Both the position numbers and the translations under genes were made by a program. From Sulfurimicrobium sp031426915 (GTDB taxonomy: Bacteria; Pseudomonadota; Gammaproteobacteria; Burkholderiales; Sulfuricellaceae): a stretch of 64,000 nucleotides of DNA. The stretch's first letter is position 1; the number at the start of each line of letters is the position of its first letter. Location of the stretch: NCBI GenBank assembly GCA_031426915.1, contig JASJPB010000036.1:62001-126000 (forward strand), written 5' to 3'. Of this stretch, positions 18,426-32,163 are shown piece after piece. The notes beneath the pieces are model-generated. The model made no database searches. It saw only the letters and a list, made by a program, of their open reading frames with translations, and was not told the DNA's origin.

Positions 18426-19096
18426 TCCGGCTCGAGGGCATCCAGCGTATTTTCCAGGTGGGCGAGCAAGCGGTTCACGCCCTCGCCGACGTGGATCTGT
18501 CCATCGGCGCCGGGGAATACCTTTCCATCATGGGGCCGTCCGGTTCCGGAAAATCCACCCTGCTTAACCTGATCGGCTTGCTGGACCGCCCCAGTGCAGG
18601 TCTTTACCGGCTCGACGAGCGCGATGTGACAGGCCTCTCGGACGAAGAGCAGGCTCGGGTGCGCCGCGAAAAAATCGGCTTCGTATTCCAGTTCTTCCAC
18701 CTCATTCCGCGCCTTTCGGCAGCGGCGAATATCGAGTTGCCACTGTTGCTGGCCGGGGTGCCGGCCGCTGAGCGCAAGACGCGGGTTTCCCGCCTGATCG
18801 AGGATTACGGCCTGGCCGAACGCGCGGACCACCGTCCCGACCAGCTGTCCGGGGGGCAGCGCCAGCGCGTCGCCATTGCCCGCGCCACGGTGATGCAGCC
18901 GAGGGTGATTCTGGCCGACGAACCCACCGGCAACCTCGACCGCGCCACCGGCCAGGAGGTGATGAGCATCCTGGAAGGCCTCGCTGCCGGAGGCGTGACG
19001 CTGATTCTGGTCACCCACGACCCGGAAATCGGCCATCGTGCCAAGCGCAAATTGCGCATGGTGGACGGCAGGATCGTTGCGGACCAACGCACATGA
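18422..19096 (+). CDS. MacB/LolD-like ABC transporter ATPase
   Basis: 224 residues with Walker A GPSGSGKST (near residue 40), signature LSGGQRQR, Walker B VILADEPT and the switch His in LVTHD. This is the MacB/LolD/FtsE type that pairs with FtsX-fold permeases. It overlaps the adaptor gene upstream and the first permease downstream by four bases each, so the operon is tightly coupled. Confidence 0.94.
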   Translation: MIRLEGIQRIFQVGEQAVHALADVDLSIGAGEYLSIMGPSGSGKSTLLNLIGLLDRPSAGLYRLDERDVTGLSDEEQARVRREKIGFVFQFFHLIPRLSAAANIELPLLLAGVPAAERKTRVSRLIEDYGLAERADHRPDQLSGGQRQRVAIARATVMQPRVILADEPTGNLDRATGQEVMSILEGLAAGGVTLILVTHDPEIGHRAKRKLRMVDGRIVADQRT

Positions 19097-20298
19097 ACAT
19101 CGCCGATATGTTGCGCTTCGCCTCCGGCAGCCTGGCCGGGGCGCGGGCGCGGACCTTGCTGATGATTGCGGCCATGGCCATCGGGGTGGCGGCGGTGGTG
19201 GTGCTGACTTCCCTGGGCGAGGGCGCGCGGCGTTATGTGGAGGGACAATTTTCCTCTCTCGGCACCCATTTGCTGATCGTTTTTCCCGGTCGTTCCGAAA
19301 CCACCGGCAATCCCGGCATGCTGCTGGGCGAAACGCCGCGCGACCTTACCCTCGACGATGCGCTGGTGCTTACCCGGAGCCGCGCCATTCGCCGCATTGC
19401 ACCGTTGACCGTGGGCTCGGCGCTGGTCACGACGCATCGCCGCAACCGGGAAACTCCGGTACTGGGATCGACGGCAGACATGATGGAGATTCGCCACATG
19501 CGCATGGGGCAGGGGCATTTCCTGCCCGGCGGCGACCCGCGTCAGGCAAGCCCGGTATGCGTGCTGGGCGCCAAGGTGAAAAAGGAACTGTTCGGCGCCC
19601 AGCCGGCGGTCGGGGAATGGCTGCGCATCGGAGACCGGCGCTTCCGCGTGGTGGGGGTGCTGGCCGCGCAAGGGCAATCGATGGGCTTCGATACCGACGA
19701 GCTGGTGATCGTGCCCGTGGCCTCGGCCCAGATGTTGTTCAACACGACCTCCCTGTTCCGCATTCTGATCGAAGCCAGAAGCCGGGAGGACATCGAGCGC
19801 GCCAAGAAAGATGCGCAGGACATGCTGGCGCAGCGCCACGAGGGGGAGCGGGATGTCACGGTGGTGACCCAGGATGCGATTCTTGCCACCTTCGACCGCA
19901 TCCTGCGCGCGCTGACCCTGGCGGTCGGCGGCATAGCCGCCATCAGCCTGGCCGTGGCCGGTATTCTGATCATGAACGTGATGTTGATCGCGGTGTCCCA
20001 GCGTACCCAGGAAATCGGCCTGCTCAAGGCCATCGGTGCGGCGCCGGCACAGATCCGTCAGCTTTTTTTCGCCGAGGCGGCAGTGCTGTCCCTGGCCGGT
20101 GCGCTAGCGGGACTGATACTGGGTGGGATCGGCAGCTACGTGATCGGCCTGATTTACCCCGTGCTCCCCACCACCCCGCCCTGGTGGGCGGTAGTGGCGG
20201 CCTTCGGCACCGCGCTGTTCACCGGCATCGTGTTCAGCGTGTTGCCCGCGCGGCGCGCATCGCGACTCGACCCGGTCGAGTCGCTGGCAAGACATTAA
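19093..20298 (+). CDS. FtsX/MacB-type ABC permease, first of two
   Basis: 401 residues: N-terminal helix, a large periplasmic MacB_PCD domain (about 40-250), then three C-terminal helices with the FtsX signature near SQRTQEIGLLKAIGAAPAQI. About equal in length to the permease that follows; together they would form a heterodimer. The stop is followed four bases later by the next ATG. Confidence 0.92.
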   Translation: MNIADMLRFASGSLAGARARTLLMIAAMAIGVAAVVVLTSLGEGARRYVEGQFSSLGTHLLIVFPGRSETTGNPGMLLGETPRDLTLDDALVLTRSRAIRRIAPLTVGSALVTTHRRNRETPVLGSTADMMEIRHMRMGQGHFLPGGDPRQASPVCVLGAKVKKELFGAQPAVGEWLRIGDRRFRVVGVLAAQGQSMGFDTDELVIVPVASAQMLFNTTSLFRILIEARSREDIERAKKDAQDMLAQRHEGERDVTVVTQDAILATFDRILRALTLAVGGIAAISLAVAGILIMNVMLIAVSQRTQEIGLLKAIGAAPAQIRQLFFAEAAVLSLAGALAGLILGGIGSYVIGLIYPVLPTTPPWWAVVAAFGTALFTGIVFSVLPARRASRLDPVESLARH

Positions 20299-20302
20299 CG
20301 CC

Positions 20303-21505
20303 ATGTTGATCCGCGACTTCCTCCCCTTCACCGCCAGCTCCATCATCGCGCACCGCCTGCGCAGCTTCCTCACCGCGCTGGGCATTGCGGTCGGCATCGC
20401 GGCGGTGATTCTGCTCACTTCCATCGGCGAGGGCATCCATCAATTCGTCCTGTCAGAATTCACCCAGTTCGGCACCAATCTGATCAGCGTCGCGCCAGGC
20501 AAGTCTTCCACGCGTGGCGGGCCTTCTGCCGGCATCATCAGTTCGGTGCGGCCCCTCAGCATCGAGGACGCAGAGGCGCTGCGGCGCATACCTCATGTCG
20601 AGCATGTCGATCCCAGCGCCCAGGGCAACGCCGACGTCGAGGCCGGAGGCAAGTCGCGGCGCGTGACGGTGTACGGTGTCGGCCACGAAATGGACGAAAC
20701 CTTCCGCATGAAGGTGCAGACCGGCAACTTCCTGCCCGCCGATGATCCTCGCGCGGCAAGGGCTTTCGTGGTGCTGGGGGCGAAAGTGAAGCAGGAACTG
20801 TTCGGGGTGGCCAACCCCCTCGGCAGCCGCATTCGCATCGGCAGCGAGCGCTATCGCGTGATCGGCGTGATGGAAGCCAAGGGACAGGTGCTGGGTTTCG
20901 ACCTGGACGATACGGTGTATATCCCCGTTTCCCGTGCGCTGGAGTTGTTCAATCGAGCCGGCTTGATGGAAATACACGTCACCTATCAAAGCAATGCCCC
21001 TCTGGACACGGTGGTGGAAGGGATAAAAAAGCTACTGCTGGCACGCCACGGACGCGAGGATTTCACCATCACGCCGCAACAGAAGATGCTGGAAGTGATG
21101 GGCTCGGTGCTGGATGTGCTGACCTTCGCCGTCGGCGCCCTGGGAGGCATTTCCCTGCTGGTGGGCGGAGTGGGCATACTCACCATCATGACCATGGCGG
21201 TGACCGAACGTACCGGCGAAATCGGCCTGCTGCGTTCCCTCGGCGCCAAGCGCAGCCAGATTCTCGCCCTGTTCTTGGGTGAGGCCGCCCTGCTCGCAGC
21301 CGTGGGCGGGGCGGCGGGTCTGGCGCTGGGGGTTGGTCTGGCGCAGTTGCTGCATGCTGCGTTCGCGGCCCTGCCGGTACACACGCCCTGGTCCTATGCC
21401 CTGCTGGCCGAGGGGGTCGCGGTGACGATAGGTCTCGTGGCCGGGGTGCTGCCCGCACGCCGGGCAGCGATGCTTGATCCGGTGGAAGCGTTGCGGGCGG
21501 AGTAA
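20303..21505 (+). CDS. FtsX/MacB-type ABC permease, second of two
   Basis: 400 residues with the same architecture as the preceding permease: N-terminal helix (about 20-40), periplasmic domain, then helices carrying TERTGEIGLLRSLGAKRSQI. The periplasmic domains share motifs such as LGAKVKQELFG with LGAKVKKELFG in the first copy, so the pair arose by duplication. Last gene of the MacAB-like operon. Confidence 0.92.
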   Translation: MLIRDFLPFTASSIIAHRLRSFLTALGIAVGIAAVILLTSIGEGIHQFVLSEFTQFGTNLISVAPGKSSTRGGPSAGIISSVRPLSIEDAEALRRIPHVEHVDPSAQGNADVEAGGKSRRVTVYGVGHEMDETFRMKVQTGNFLPADDPRAARAFVVLGAKVKQELFGVANPLGSRIRIGSERYRVIGVMEAKGQVLGFDLDDTVYIPVSRALELFNRAGLMEIHVTYQSNAPLDTVVEGIKKLLLARHGREDFTITPQQKMLEVMGSVLDVLTFAVGALGGISLLVGGVGILTIMTMAVTERTGEIGLLRSLGAKRSQILALFLGEAALLAAVGGAAGLALGVGLAQLLHAAFAALPVHTPWSYALLAEGVAVTIGLVAGVLPARRAAMLDPVEALRAE

Positions 21506-21638
21506 ATTCACAGCCCATTCTTTCCCGTTACGGCAAACGGGCGCTGGTTGTGACCGGGGGGCTTCCATTTACCCTCCGGATCGAGCGCAAGCCTGCACGG
21601 ACAGTGCTTCGGCTTGGCTCATATTCCAGATGTGGAAG

Positions 21639-22220
21639 CTACATGCAGAAACGTGGTTTTTGCATGTTGGAAATACACAAAGCAGGATTCATCGATATGG
21701 GTGTTCCGGGGTTGATCATATCCAACACCGTGAACTGGCGCACGCGGTCCATGCGGACGCCCTCGCCAACGCGGCCGTAGCCGAGATAAATGGTTGCGCC
21801 GTTCAATGCGGCCTGCACCGCCGGATCGTTCACGTCCATGCCGCGCAGGATTGCGAACTGCGCGTGAGTGCAGGGCGTGGCTGCTGTGCACTCGGCCATG
21901 CGCACGGCCGGCGTCAGGGTTTGCTGGTCCCATGCGCGCCATCCGCCATCCGCCGTGAAAATGAACATGCCGCCGAGCCCCGGCACATTCGCCACCACGT
22001 AGCCGTCGAGCGGCATGCCGCCCATCGCGTCCTCGGCGAACGGGAACATGTCGACGTAGATGTCGGCGCGGCTGCCGCCCATGCCCATGCTTACGGAACT
22101 GTCATTCTGGAAGCCCATGTAGCCAAAACCGGGGCTGGTCATCATGGCGGGCGCGGCGTTCGCCGAGGCGGCAAGCGAAAGCAGCAAGGCGGGTATCAAA
22201 TTGCATATCGATTTCATCAT
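21639..22220 (-). CDS. Secreted protein of unknown function
   Basis: 193 residues with a signal peptide (cleavage near residue 23). An AAAGGAG site six bases before the first of two adjacent ATGs supports the start at 22220. The mature part is Met/Gly/Asp-rich at first (GFGYMGFQNDSSVSMGMGG), then has a compact domain with two cysteines in ECTAATPC and two near the C-terminus (CISNMQKPRFC) that could form disulfides. I do not recognise a family. It lies just downstream of a copper ATPase gene in the same direction (90-bp gap), so a role in metal handling is possible. Confidence 0.72.
   Translation of the reverse strand: MMKSICNLIPALLLSLAASANAAPAMMTSPGFGYMGFQNDSSVSMGMGGSRADIYVDMFPFAEDAMGGMPLDGYVVANVPGLGGMFIFTADGGWRAWDQQTLTPAVRMAECTAATPCTHAQFAILRGMDVNDPAVQAALNGATIYLGYGRVGEGVRMDRVRQFTVLDMINPGTPISMNPALCISNMQKPRFCM
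21641..21667. terminator. Hairpin between convergent genes
   Basis: An imperfect inverted repeat (ACATGCA...TGCATGT arms) overlaps the last codons of the leftward gene ending at 21639. It may terminate the exporter operon and the facing gene. The plus-strand T tract is inside the stem. Confidence 0.45.
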
Positions 22221-22310
22221 TTGGAACTCCTTTGGATGCTTGGTTTTGGTACTCGGGCGCTTTCAAGAAAGCATTTGCGGTGAAATGTGGATTTCGGGTT
22301 GCATTCGGCC

Positions 22311-24491
<2,181 letters not shown>

Positions 24492-24561
24492 GTTCGCCAC
24501 CTTCACTGGAAGTATCGTGCCGCCGGGGCGGCGATACGAGTAAGGCCGCCCCCCGTTTCGG

Positions 24562-25098
24562 TCATTTCATAGGCATGGATGGCGGCCCTTCCTGGCGGCG
24601 CATCATCTGCTCCATCATCATCTGCATCATGTCCATGCGCTTTTCCATCTGCTGCACGCGGTCCGGCGCCTCGGCGGGCGCGGCACCACCACCCATGCCG
24701 CCCTTGCCCATCATTCCGCCGCCCATCATGCCGCCTCCCATCATTCCCCCGCCCATCATGCCGCCTCCCATCATCCCACCGCCCATCATGCCGCCTTCCA
24801 TCATGGGACAGCCCACCATGCCGGCCCGCATGCCTTGCATCAGCTTCATGTTCTCCTGCATGGTGCGCATGTGTTCGGCCATCGCCTTCTGCCGTTCCTC
24901 GTCGGTCTTGGCCTTGGCGATGCGCTCCAGTTGGCCCTGCATTTTCTTCACGTTGTCCTGCATCTTCGGGACGGCGGTTTTCGCCGCCGTATCGGCTTTC
25001 TTCTCCTGCACCTGCTCGGGATGGTGGGCGTCGTCGGCGAAAGCCGGGTAGGCCAGGCCGAGGGATGCCGCGAGGGCGGTGACAATCAGCTTGTTCAT
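24562..25098 (-). CDS. Secreted Met/Gly-repeat protein, likely periplasmic metal-binding
   Basis: 178 residues with signal peptide (about 1-21), a His-containing linker, a charged helical region (about 45-90), then six successive MMGGG-type pentapeptide repeats (about 100-132) and a very Met-rich helix (MEKRMDMMQMMMEQMMRR). Clustered methionines in the periplasm typically bind Cu+ or Ag+. It lies upstream of and co-directional with the Cu+-ATPase gene. The first repeat is preceded by a single cysteine (VGCPMMEGG). Copper binding is an inference from composition. Confidence 0.82.
   Translation of the reverse strand: MNKLIVTALAASLGLAYPAFADDAHHPEQVQEKKADTAAKTAVPKMQDNVKKMQGQLERIAKAKTDEERQKAMAEHMRTMQENMKLMQGMRAGMVGCPMMEGGMMGGGMMGGGMMGGGMMGGGMMGGGMMGKGGMGGGAAPAEAPDRVQQMEKRMDMMQMMMEQMMRRQEGPPSMPMK
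24706..24810. repeat. 15-bp tandem repeat inside the Met/Gly-repeat gene
   Basis: About seven units of 15 bp, phased with the coding frame (one pentapeptide each); alternate units match best, giving a 30-bp higher-order period (24721-24735, 24751-24765 and 24781-24795 are identical). Prone to slippage, so repeat number may vary between strains without shifting frame. Confidence 0.9.
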
Positions 25099-25186
25099 GA
25101 TGAATCTCCTTGTGTCTGTCGTTGCCCGCCCCTCGGCAACAGGATTGGGATGGGGCTTTATCGTTTCAATCTCTTAAAGGCGCTTG

Positions 25187-25319
25187 AACCGCAAAGGCGC
25201 AAAGGCGCAAAGATGCGAAGCAAGAAAATGCATTCAGGAACCCCGCTGTCCACCCGACAAGTGGGGCACAGTCGGATGCATTGCCCTGCCTAACTTTGCG
25301 CCTCCGCGCCTTTGCGGTT
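25187..25319. repeat. Palindromic intergenic element, copy 1
   Basis: Two 26-base arms (25187-25212 and 25294-25319) are inverted repeats with 24 of 26 matches, built around GGCGCAAAGG-type units. The interior has no coding potential. A copy with nearly identical arms but a different interior lies at 28979-29098. REP/MITE-like, non-coding. Confidence 0.88.
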
Positions 25320-25340
25320 GAAGTCGTGCGCTCTTCCGCC

Positions 25341-25775
25341 TCAGTGACCGTGCGACGCCTGGGCGAGCGGCGTGAAGCGCGCCTGCTCGGCCTGCTTGCC
25401 GGGCAGGGTGATGGACACCACCGCCTTCAGGCCCGGAGTCGCGGCGTATTTCGCGTAGCCCTTCATGCGGTTGTCGCCGTCCGGCTTGAGCGTGGCCTGG
25501 GCTTTCAGCTTGCCCGCCAGGAGCGTGGCGCTGCCGCCGGCGCCGGCGGTCGGCACCTTGCTGCCGTCGTGTCCGGTGACGTACACGATGACCGGGTTTT
25601 CGCGCGCTTCCTGGCCGTCCCTGGCGACCACCAGTTCGTAGTGGTAAATCCCCGCCATGCGTAGTTGCCCGCCGTTGGGCGCCTTTTGCGTGTCGAGGTA
25701 GGCGTCGTCGTGGGCCAGCACGGCCGGGCTGGCGAGCAGGCCGGCAAGCAGGGCCAGGGTGGTTGCGGTCTTCAT
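25341..25775 (-). CDS. Small periplasmic protein downstream of the RND pump gene
   Basis: 144 residues with a signal peptide (MKTATTLALLAGLLASPAVLA) and a mature start HDDAYLDTQKAPNGGQLRMAG, ending in HGH. The fold looks beta-rich. It lies 25 bp after the HME-RND gene with a good GGAGAAA ribosome site and is probably the last gene of that operon. Proteins of this kind are commonly linked to czc/cus pumps; binding of metal through the terminal histidines is conjecture. Confidence 0.78.
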   Translation of the reverse strand: MKTATTLALLAGLLASPAVLAHDDAYLDTQKAPNGGQLRMAGIYHYELVVARDGQEARENPVIVYVTGHDGSKVPTAGAGGSATLLAGKLKAQATLKPDGDNRMKGYAKYAATPGLKAVVSITLPGKQAEQARFTPLAQASHGH

Positions 25776-25800
25776 GGTTTTCTCCTTGGTTGGAACAGTG

Positions 25801-28962
<3,162 letters not shown>

Positions 28963-28978
28963 TTCAACCTCGGTTCAT

Positions 28979-29098
28979 AACCGCAAAGGCGCGAAGGCGC
29001 AAAGAAACCAGAATCAAGCAATTCGGCAATCTCCCGCTTGGCGCGGACAGAATCCGCAACCGCTCATTTTTTCTTTGCGCCTCTGCGCCTTTGCGGTT
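28979..29098. repeat. Palindromic intergenic element, copy 2
   Basis: Inverted arms at 28979-29004 and 29073-29098 differ from those of the element at 25187-25319 by only one to three bases; the interior is unrelated. It splits the adaptor gene from the pump gene within one operon. Transcripts could fold into a long hairpin here. Confidence 0.88.
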
Positions 29099-29132
29099 CA
29101 AATGCATTTTCAGGTTCATTCGTCTTCTCGTC

Positions 29133-30275
29133 TCAACGCACCTGCGCCAGCAGCGTGGCGCCCTCGGTCACGACCCGCTCGCCGCCCGCGATGCCCGAGG
29201 TGAGCGCGACGCTCACCGCGTCGAGCGATTGGAAGCCGACCCTGCGCGGTGCGAAGCGTTCCGCCTCGACGTGCACCCAGACCACCGTCTCGCCGGCGCC
29301 GTTTTTCACCAAGGCGGACCGCGGCAGCGCCGCGCCCTTGATGGCGCGGGTGGTCTTGGCGATCACCTTGAGCGGCTGGCCGACCGCCAGCGCCGCGCTT
29401 GCCGACTCGACGCGGAACAGCAGCGGCAAGGCCTGCTCGCGCAACTGCCTGCCGCCGCCGACAAAGCGCAGTTGCAGCGTGGCGCCGGTCAGCACCGCGC
29501 TCGCCGCGCCGATGCCGTCCACCAGTGCCGGTTCGTAGGCCAGCGCCTCGACCGCTAGGCGCGCCGGATCGACCACCTCGAACAGGATTTCGCGCGCCTC
29601 CACCACCTGCCCCGCCACCGCGTGGGCCGCGCTGATCACGCCCGACACCGGCGAACGCAAGGCTTCCGCCGCGCCGATGCTGGCGCTCACGGCGGCGCGG
29701 CGCTTGCGCAGCGCCTCCAGTTCGAGGCGCGCCGCCTCGATCTCCTTGCGCGGCACCGCGCCTTCGAGCTGCTCATAGCGTCGCGCCTTGCGCTCGGCGA
29801 TGGCGGCCTGGGCTTCCAGCTCGGCCAGCAGCGCCTGCTGGTTGCCGCGCTCGATGCTGCTCGCGACCGGCCGCAGCCAGGCGAGCACCTGCCCTTTTGC
29901 CACCTTCTGCCCCAGCACCGGCAAGCCCCGCGCGCCGACCTCGACACGGCCCGGCTGGCTCGCCTGGACGCGGCCGCCGGCGTTTGGATCGGCGATCACC
30001 TTGCCGTTGAACTCGACCGTGGCGGCAAGATCCCCGACCGCCGCCGGCACCGTGCGCAGGCCGAGTTGGCGCTGCACCGCCTTGGGCACGAACAGGCTGC
30101 CGTCGGCGAGCCGCACGGCGGCGACCGCCTCGGCCGGCATGCCGACGGGGGCGGGCGCCGTCACGGCGGATTTCTGCTCCTGGCCATGGTCCTCGTCGCC
30201 GTGCGCCATGGCGCCTCCGGCGGAGAGCCCGAGCAATGTGGTCGCCAGGAGGGCGGAGAGATGCGCTAGTTTCAT
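29133..30275 (-). CDS. HME-RND periplasmic adaptor (CusB/CzcB-like)
   Basis: 380 residues. The ATG at 30275 has AAGGA eight bases upstream and starts a signal peptide; it overlaps the upstream stop by four bases. The mature N-terminus is metal-binding-like (HGDEDHGQEQ), followed by a lipoyl-type half (GRVEVGARGLPVLGQKVAKGQVLAWL), an alpha-hairpin (about 170-215), the second half (LRSPVSGVISAAHAVAGQVVE) and beta-barrel/proximal domains. Links the inner-membrane pump to the TolC-like channel. Confidence 0.92.
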   Translation of the reverse strand: MKLAHLSALLATTLLGLSAGGAMAHGDEDHGQEQKSAVTAPAPVGMPAEAVAAVRLADGSLFVPKAVQRQLGLRTVPAAVGDLAATVEFNGKVIADPNAGGRVQASQPGRVEVGARGLPVLGQKVAKGQVLAWLRPVASSIERGNQQALLAELEAQAAIAERKARRYEQLEGAVPRKEIEAARLELEALRKRRAAVSASIGAAEALRSPVSGVISAAHAVAGQVVEAREILFEVVDPARLAVEALAYEPALVDGIGAASAVLTGATLQLRFVGGGRQLREQALPLLFRVESASAALAVGQPLKVIAKTTRAIKGAALPRSALVKNGAGETVVWVHVEAERFAPRRVGFQSLDAVSVALTSGIAGGERVVTEGATLLAQVR

Positions 30276-30802
30276 TTGTGAGATCCTTCGCGGTTTTTCT
30301 TGCGCCGCAGCGCCAGCAGCACCGCCGCAACGAGCAGCAGTGCGCCCGAGACGCCCCACACCGCCCATTCGCCTTCCGAGTGGGCGTGCGCCACGCCGTC
30401 CGCTGCTCCCGCCAGGTCGAGCGTGGCAGCGAGCAGGTCGGCGCTATCGCCCGCCTGCACCGAAATGGTCAGCGGATATTTGCCGGGTTTGGCGAAGCTC
30501 GCGCCGTCAAGCGCATACACGCCCGGCGCGACCTGGGTGGCGACGGCCTTCAGCGCGCCGCTTTCCACTTCGACCGTGGCGTCGGCAACCGGCTCGTTGG
30601 TGGCGAAACGATCGAGGTACAGGGTCAGCTTGCCGCCCCGCAGCACGGCGACCAGCTCGAACTCGTCGCTCACAGCCACCGCGCGCGGCGCGGCCTCGAC
30701 CGCCATGGCGGGCGCCGGCGCGTCGCCGTGGTCCTCGTCGCCGTGGCCCCAGGCGGGCAGGGCGAGCGCCATGGCGACGACGAACGGGAAAATGTTTTTC
30801 AA
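30272..30802 (-). CDS. Small membrane-anchored periplasmic protein of the metal efflux operon
   Basis: 176 residues: signal peptide, mature start HGDEDHGDAPAPA (the same HGDEDHG motif as the adaptor that follows), a beta-rich domain (about 45-130) and one C-terminal helix (WAVWGVSGALLLVAAVLLAL) followed by a basic tail. Overlaps both neighbours by four bases, so it is translated with the pump parts. No named family recognised. The shared His/Asp motif suggests metal capture at the periplasmic face. Confidence 0.82.
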   Translation of the reverse strand: MKNIFPFVVAMALALPAWGHGDEDHGDAPAPAMAVEAAPRAVAVSDEFELVAVLRGGKLTLYLDRFATNEPVADATVEVESGALKAVATQVAPGVYALDGASFAKPGKYPLTISVQAGDSADLLAATLDLAGAADGVAHAHSEGEWAVWGVSGALLLVAAVLLALRRKKNREGSHK

Positions 30803-31992
30803 GGCAGGACTCCCAGGGATTGTTGGTAACGGGACAGTGCCGCGGCGCGCGCGACCTGCTGGCGATTGAGCTGGGATTCGGCCTCGTAGGCGCTGGCGCG
30901 CATGCGCAGCAGGCCGGTGAGGTCCGATTCGCCGAGGGCGAAGGATTTTTCCGCGAGGCCCAGGTTGTCGGCGGTGAGTTCGCGCCGCTCCCGTGCCATG
31001 GCCAACTGGCGCTCCGCCGCCTCGATGTCGAGGCGGGCCTTGTCCACCTCCAGTTTCAGCCTGAGCCCGGCCAGCGCCAGTTCCACCTCGGCCTTGTCCG
31101 CCTCCGCCCGGGCGGCGGAACTCTCCTGGCGTACCCGCGCGCCGGAGGAAAAAGGCACGGTCAGCCTGACGCCCACGCTGTTGCCATACGGCTCGGCGAA
31201 GTCCGTGCGTTCGCGCACCAGGCGCACGGCCACCTCGGGTGCCTCGCGCCGCGTCTCCTCGGCGAGCTTGAGCCTTGCGCGCGCAAGACGCGCGGCGGCG
31301 GCGAACGCGGCCAGTTGCGCGTGGTCCTCTCCCGCATCGCGCGCGGCTCCCTTCTCGGCCGGCAGCGATGTCGGGGCGGCGGCGCCGGTGAGGCCGCGAT
31401 AGGCTTGCTCAACCTGGCGTAGCGCGGCTTCCGCCTCGACAGACTCCGCTTCCGCCGCAAGGCGTTCATTCCCGGCAAGATTGGCATCGACCCGCGCCAG
31501 GTCGCCAGCCTTGAAACGGCGCAGCACGTCGGTTTCCAGCGCCTGTGCGGTGGCCACCCGGCGCGCGGCCAGGTCCCGGCTGTTGCGCGCGGCGGCGACA
31601 GCCCACCACGCGGCGCGCAGCTCGCCCGCAATTTCCAGGCGCAATGCGCTGCGGCGCGCGCCGACTTGCGCCAGCGCGCTTTCGGCCTCGGCCTCGCGCG
31701 CCGCCTTCTGCCCCGGCAACCAGAGCGGCATGGCCAGCTCCACTTCCCATTCCCGCCGCCCGCGATTGGCGCTCATCCCATCGCTCAGGTTGGAGACCGA
31801 CATCGCGCCGGGACCGGGGGTGATCCCCGCCGCCACGTCGGCGCGGGCCTTGGCCTCGGTCTCGCGCGCCGCCATGGCGGCGGCTTGCGGATGGCGCGAC
31901 CAGGCCTGTTCCAGCGCCTCGGCAAGGGTTTCGGCCCGCGCCGGCAGAACGGCGAGGAATCCGAGCACCAGTGCGAGCAGTCTATTCATCAT
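30799..31992 (-). CDS. TolC-family outer-membrane factor of the metal efflux system
   Basis: 397 residues from the first of two adjacent ATGs at 31992 (AAGGAC six bases upstream, then a signal peptide). Two repeats rich in long amphipathic helices (ETLAEALEQAWSRHP start, Ala/Arg/Glu-rich coiled-coil stretches) mark the outer-membrane efflux protein family. First gene of the leftward efflux operon, divergent from the two-component system at 32164. Confidence 0.9.
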   Translation of the reverse strand: MMNRLLALVLGFLAVLPARAETLAEALEQAWSRHPQAAAMAARETEAKARADVAAGITPGPGAMSVSNLSDGMSANRGRREWEVELAMPLWLPGQKAAREAEAESALAQVGARRSALRLEIAGELRAAWWAVAAARNSRDLAARRVATAQALETDVLRRFKAGDLARVDANLAGNERLAAEAESVEAEAALRQVEQAYRGLTGAAAPTSLPAEKGAARDAGEDHAQLAAFAAAARLARARLKLAEETRREAPEVAVRLVRERTDFAEPYGNSVGVRLTVPFSSGARVRQESSAARAEADKAEVELALAGLRLKLEVDKARLDIEAAERQLAMARERRELTADNLGLAEKSFALGESDLTGLLRMRASAYEAESQLNRQQVARAAALSRYQQSLGVLP

Positions 31993-32085
31993 TGAAGTCC
32001 TTCCCATCCGCGTCGACATGCGCTTGTTTCCCCGTTCCATGGCTGCTATCTTGCTTTCGAGCACCCGACAGCTGGCTGACAGCGA

Positions 32086-32103
32086 GATTACAAGTCTGTT
32101 ATC
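32086..32103. promoter_or_regulatory. Inverted repeat resembling a CusR/CopR box
   Basis: GATTACA-AGTC-TGTTATC, seven-base arms with one mismatch, lies about midway in the 171-bp gap between the divergent efflux operon and the response-regulator gene. OmpR-type copper regulators bind dyads of this sort. It could control both directions. Confidence 0.6.
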
Positions 32104-32163
32104 TTCGTCACGGAAGGCCCGGCGCGGGCACAATGAGCAAAACGCGCCTGGAAGGGAGAACCC

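Noticed and set aside
24706..24810. CRISPR-like or VNTR locus
   Set aside because: Units are 15 bp without spacers and encode in-frame pentapeptides of a secreted protein, so this is a coding repeat.
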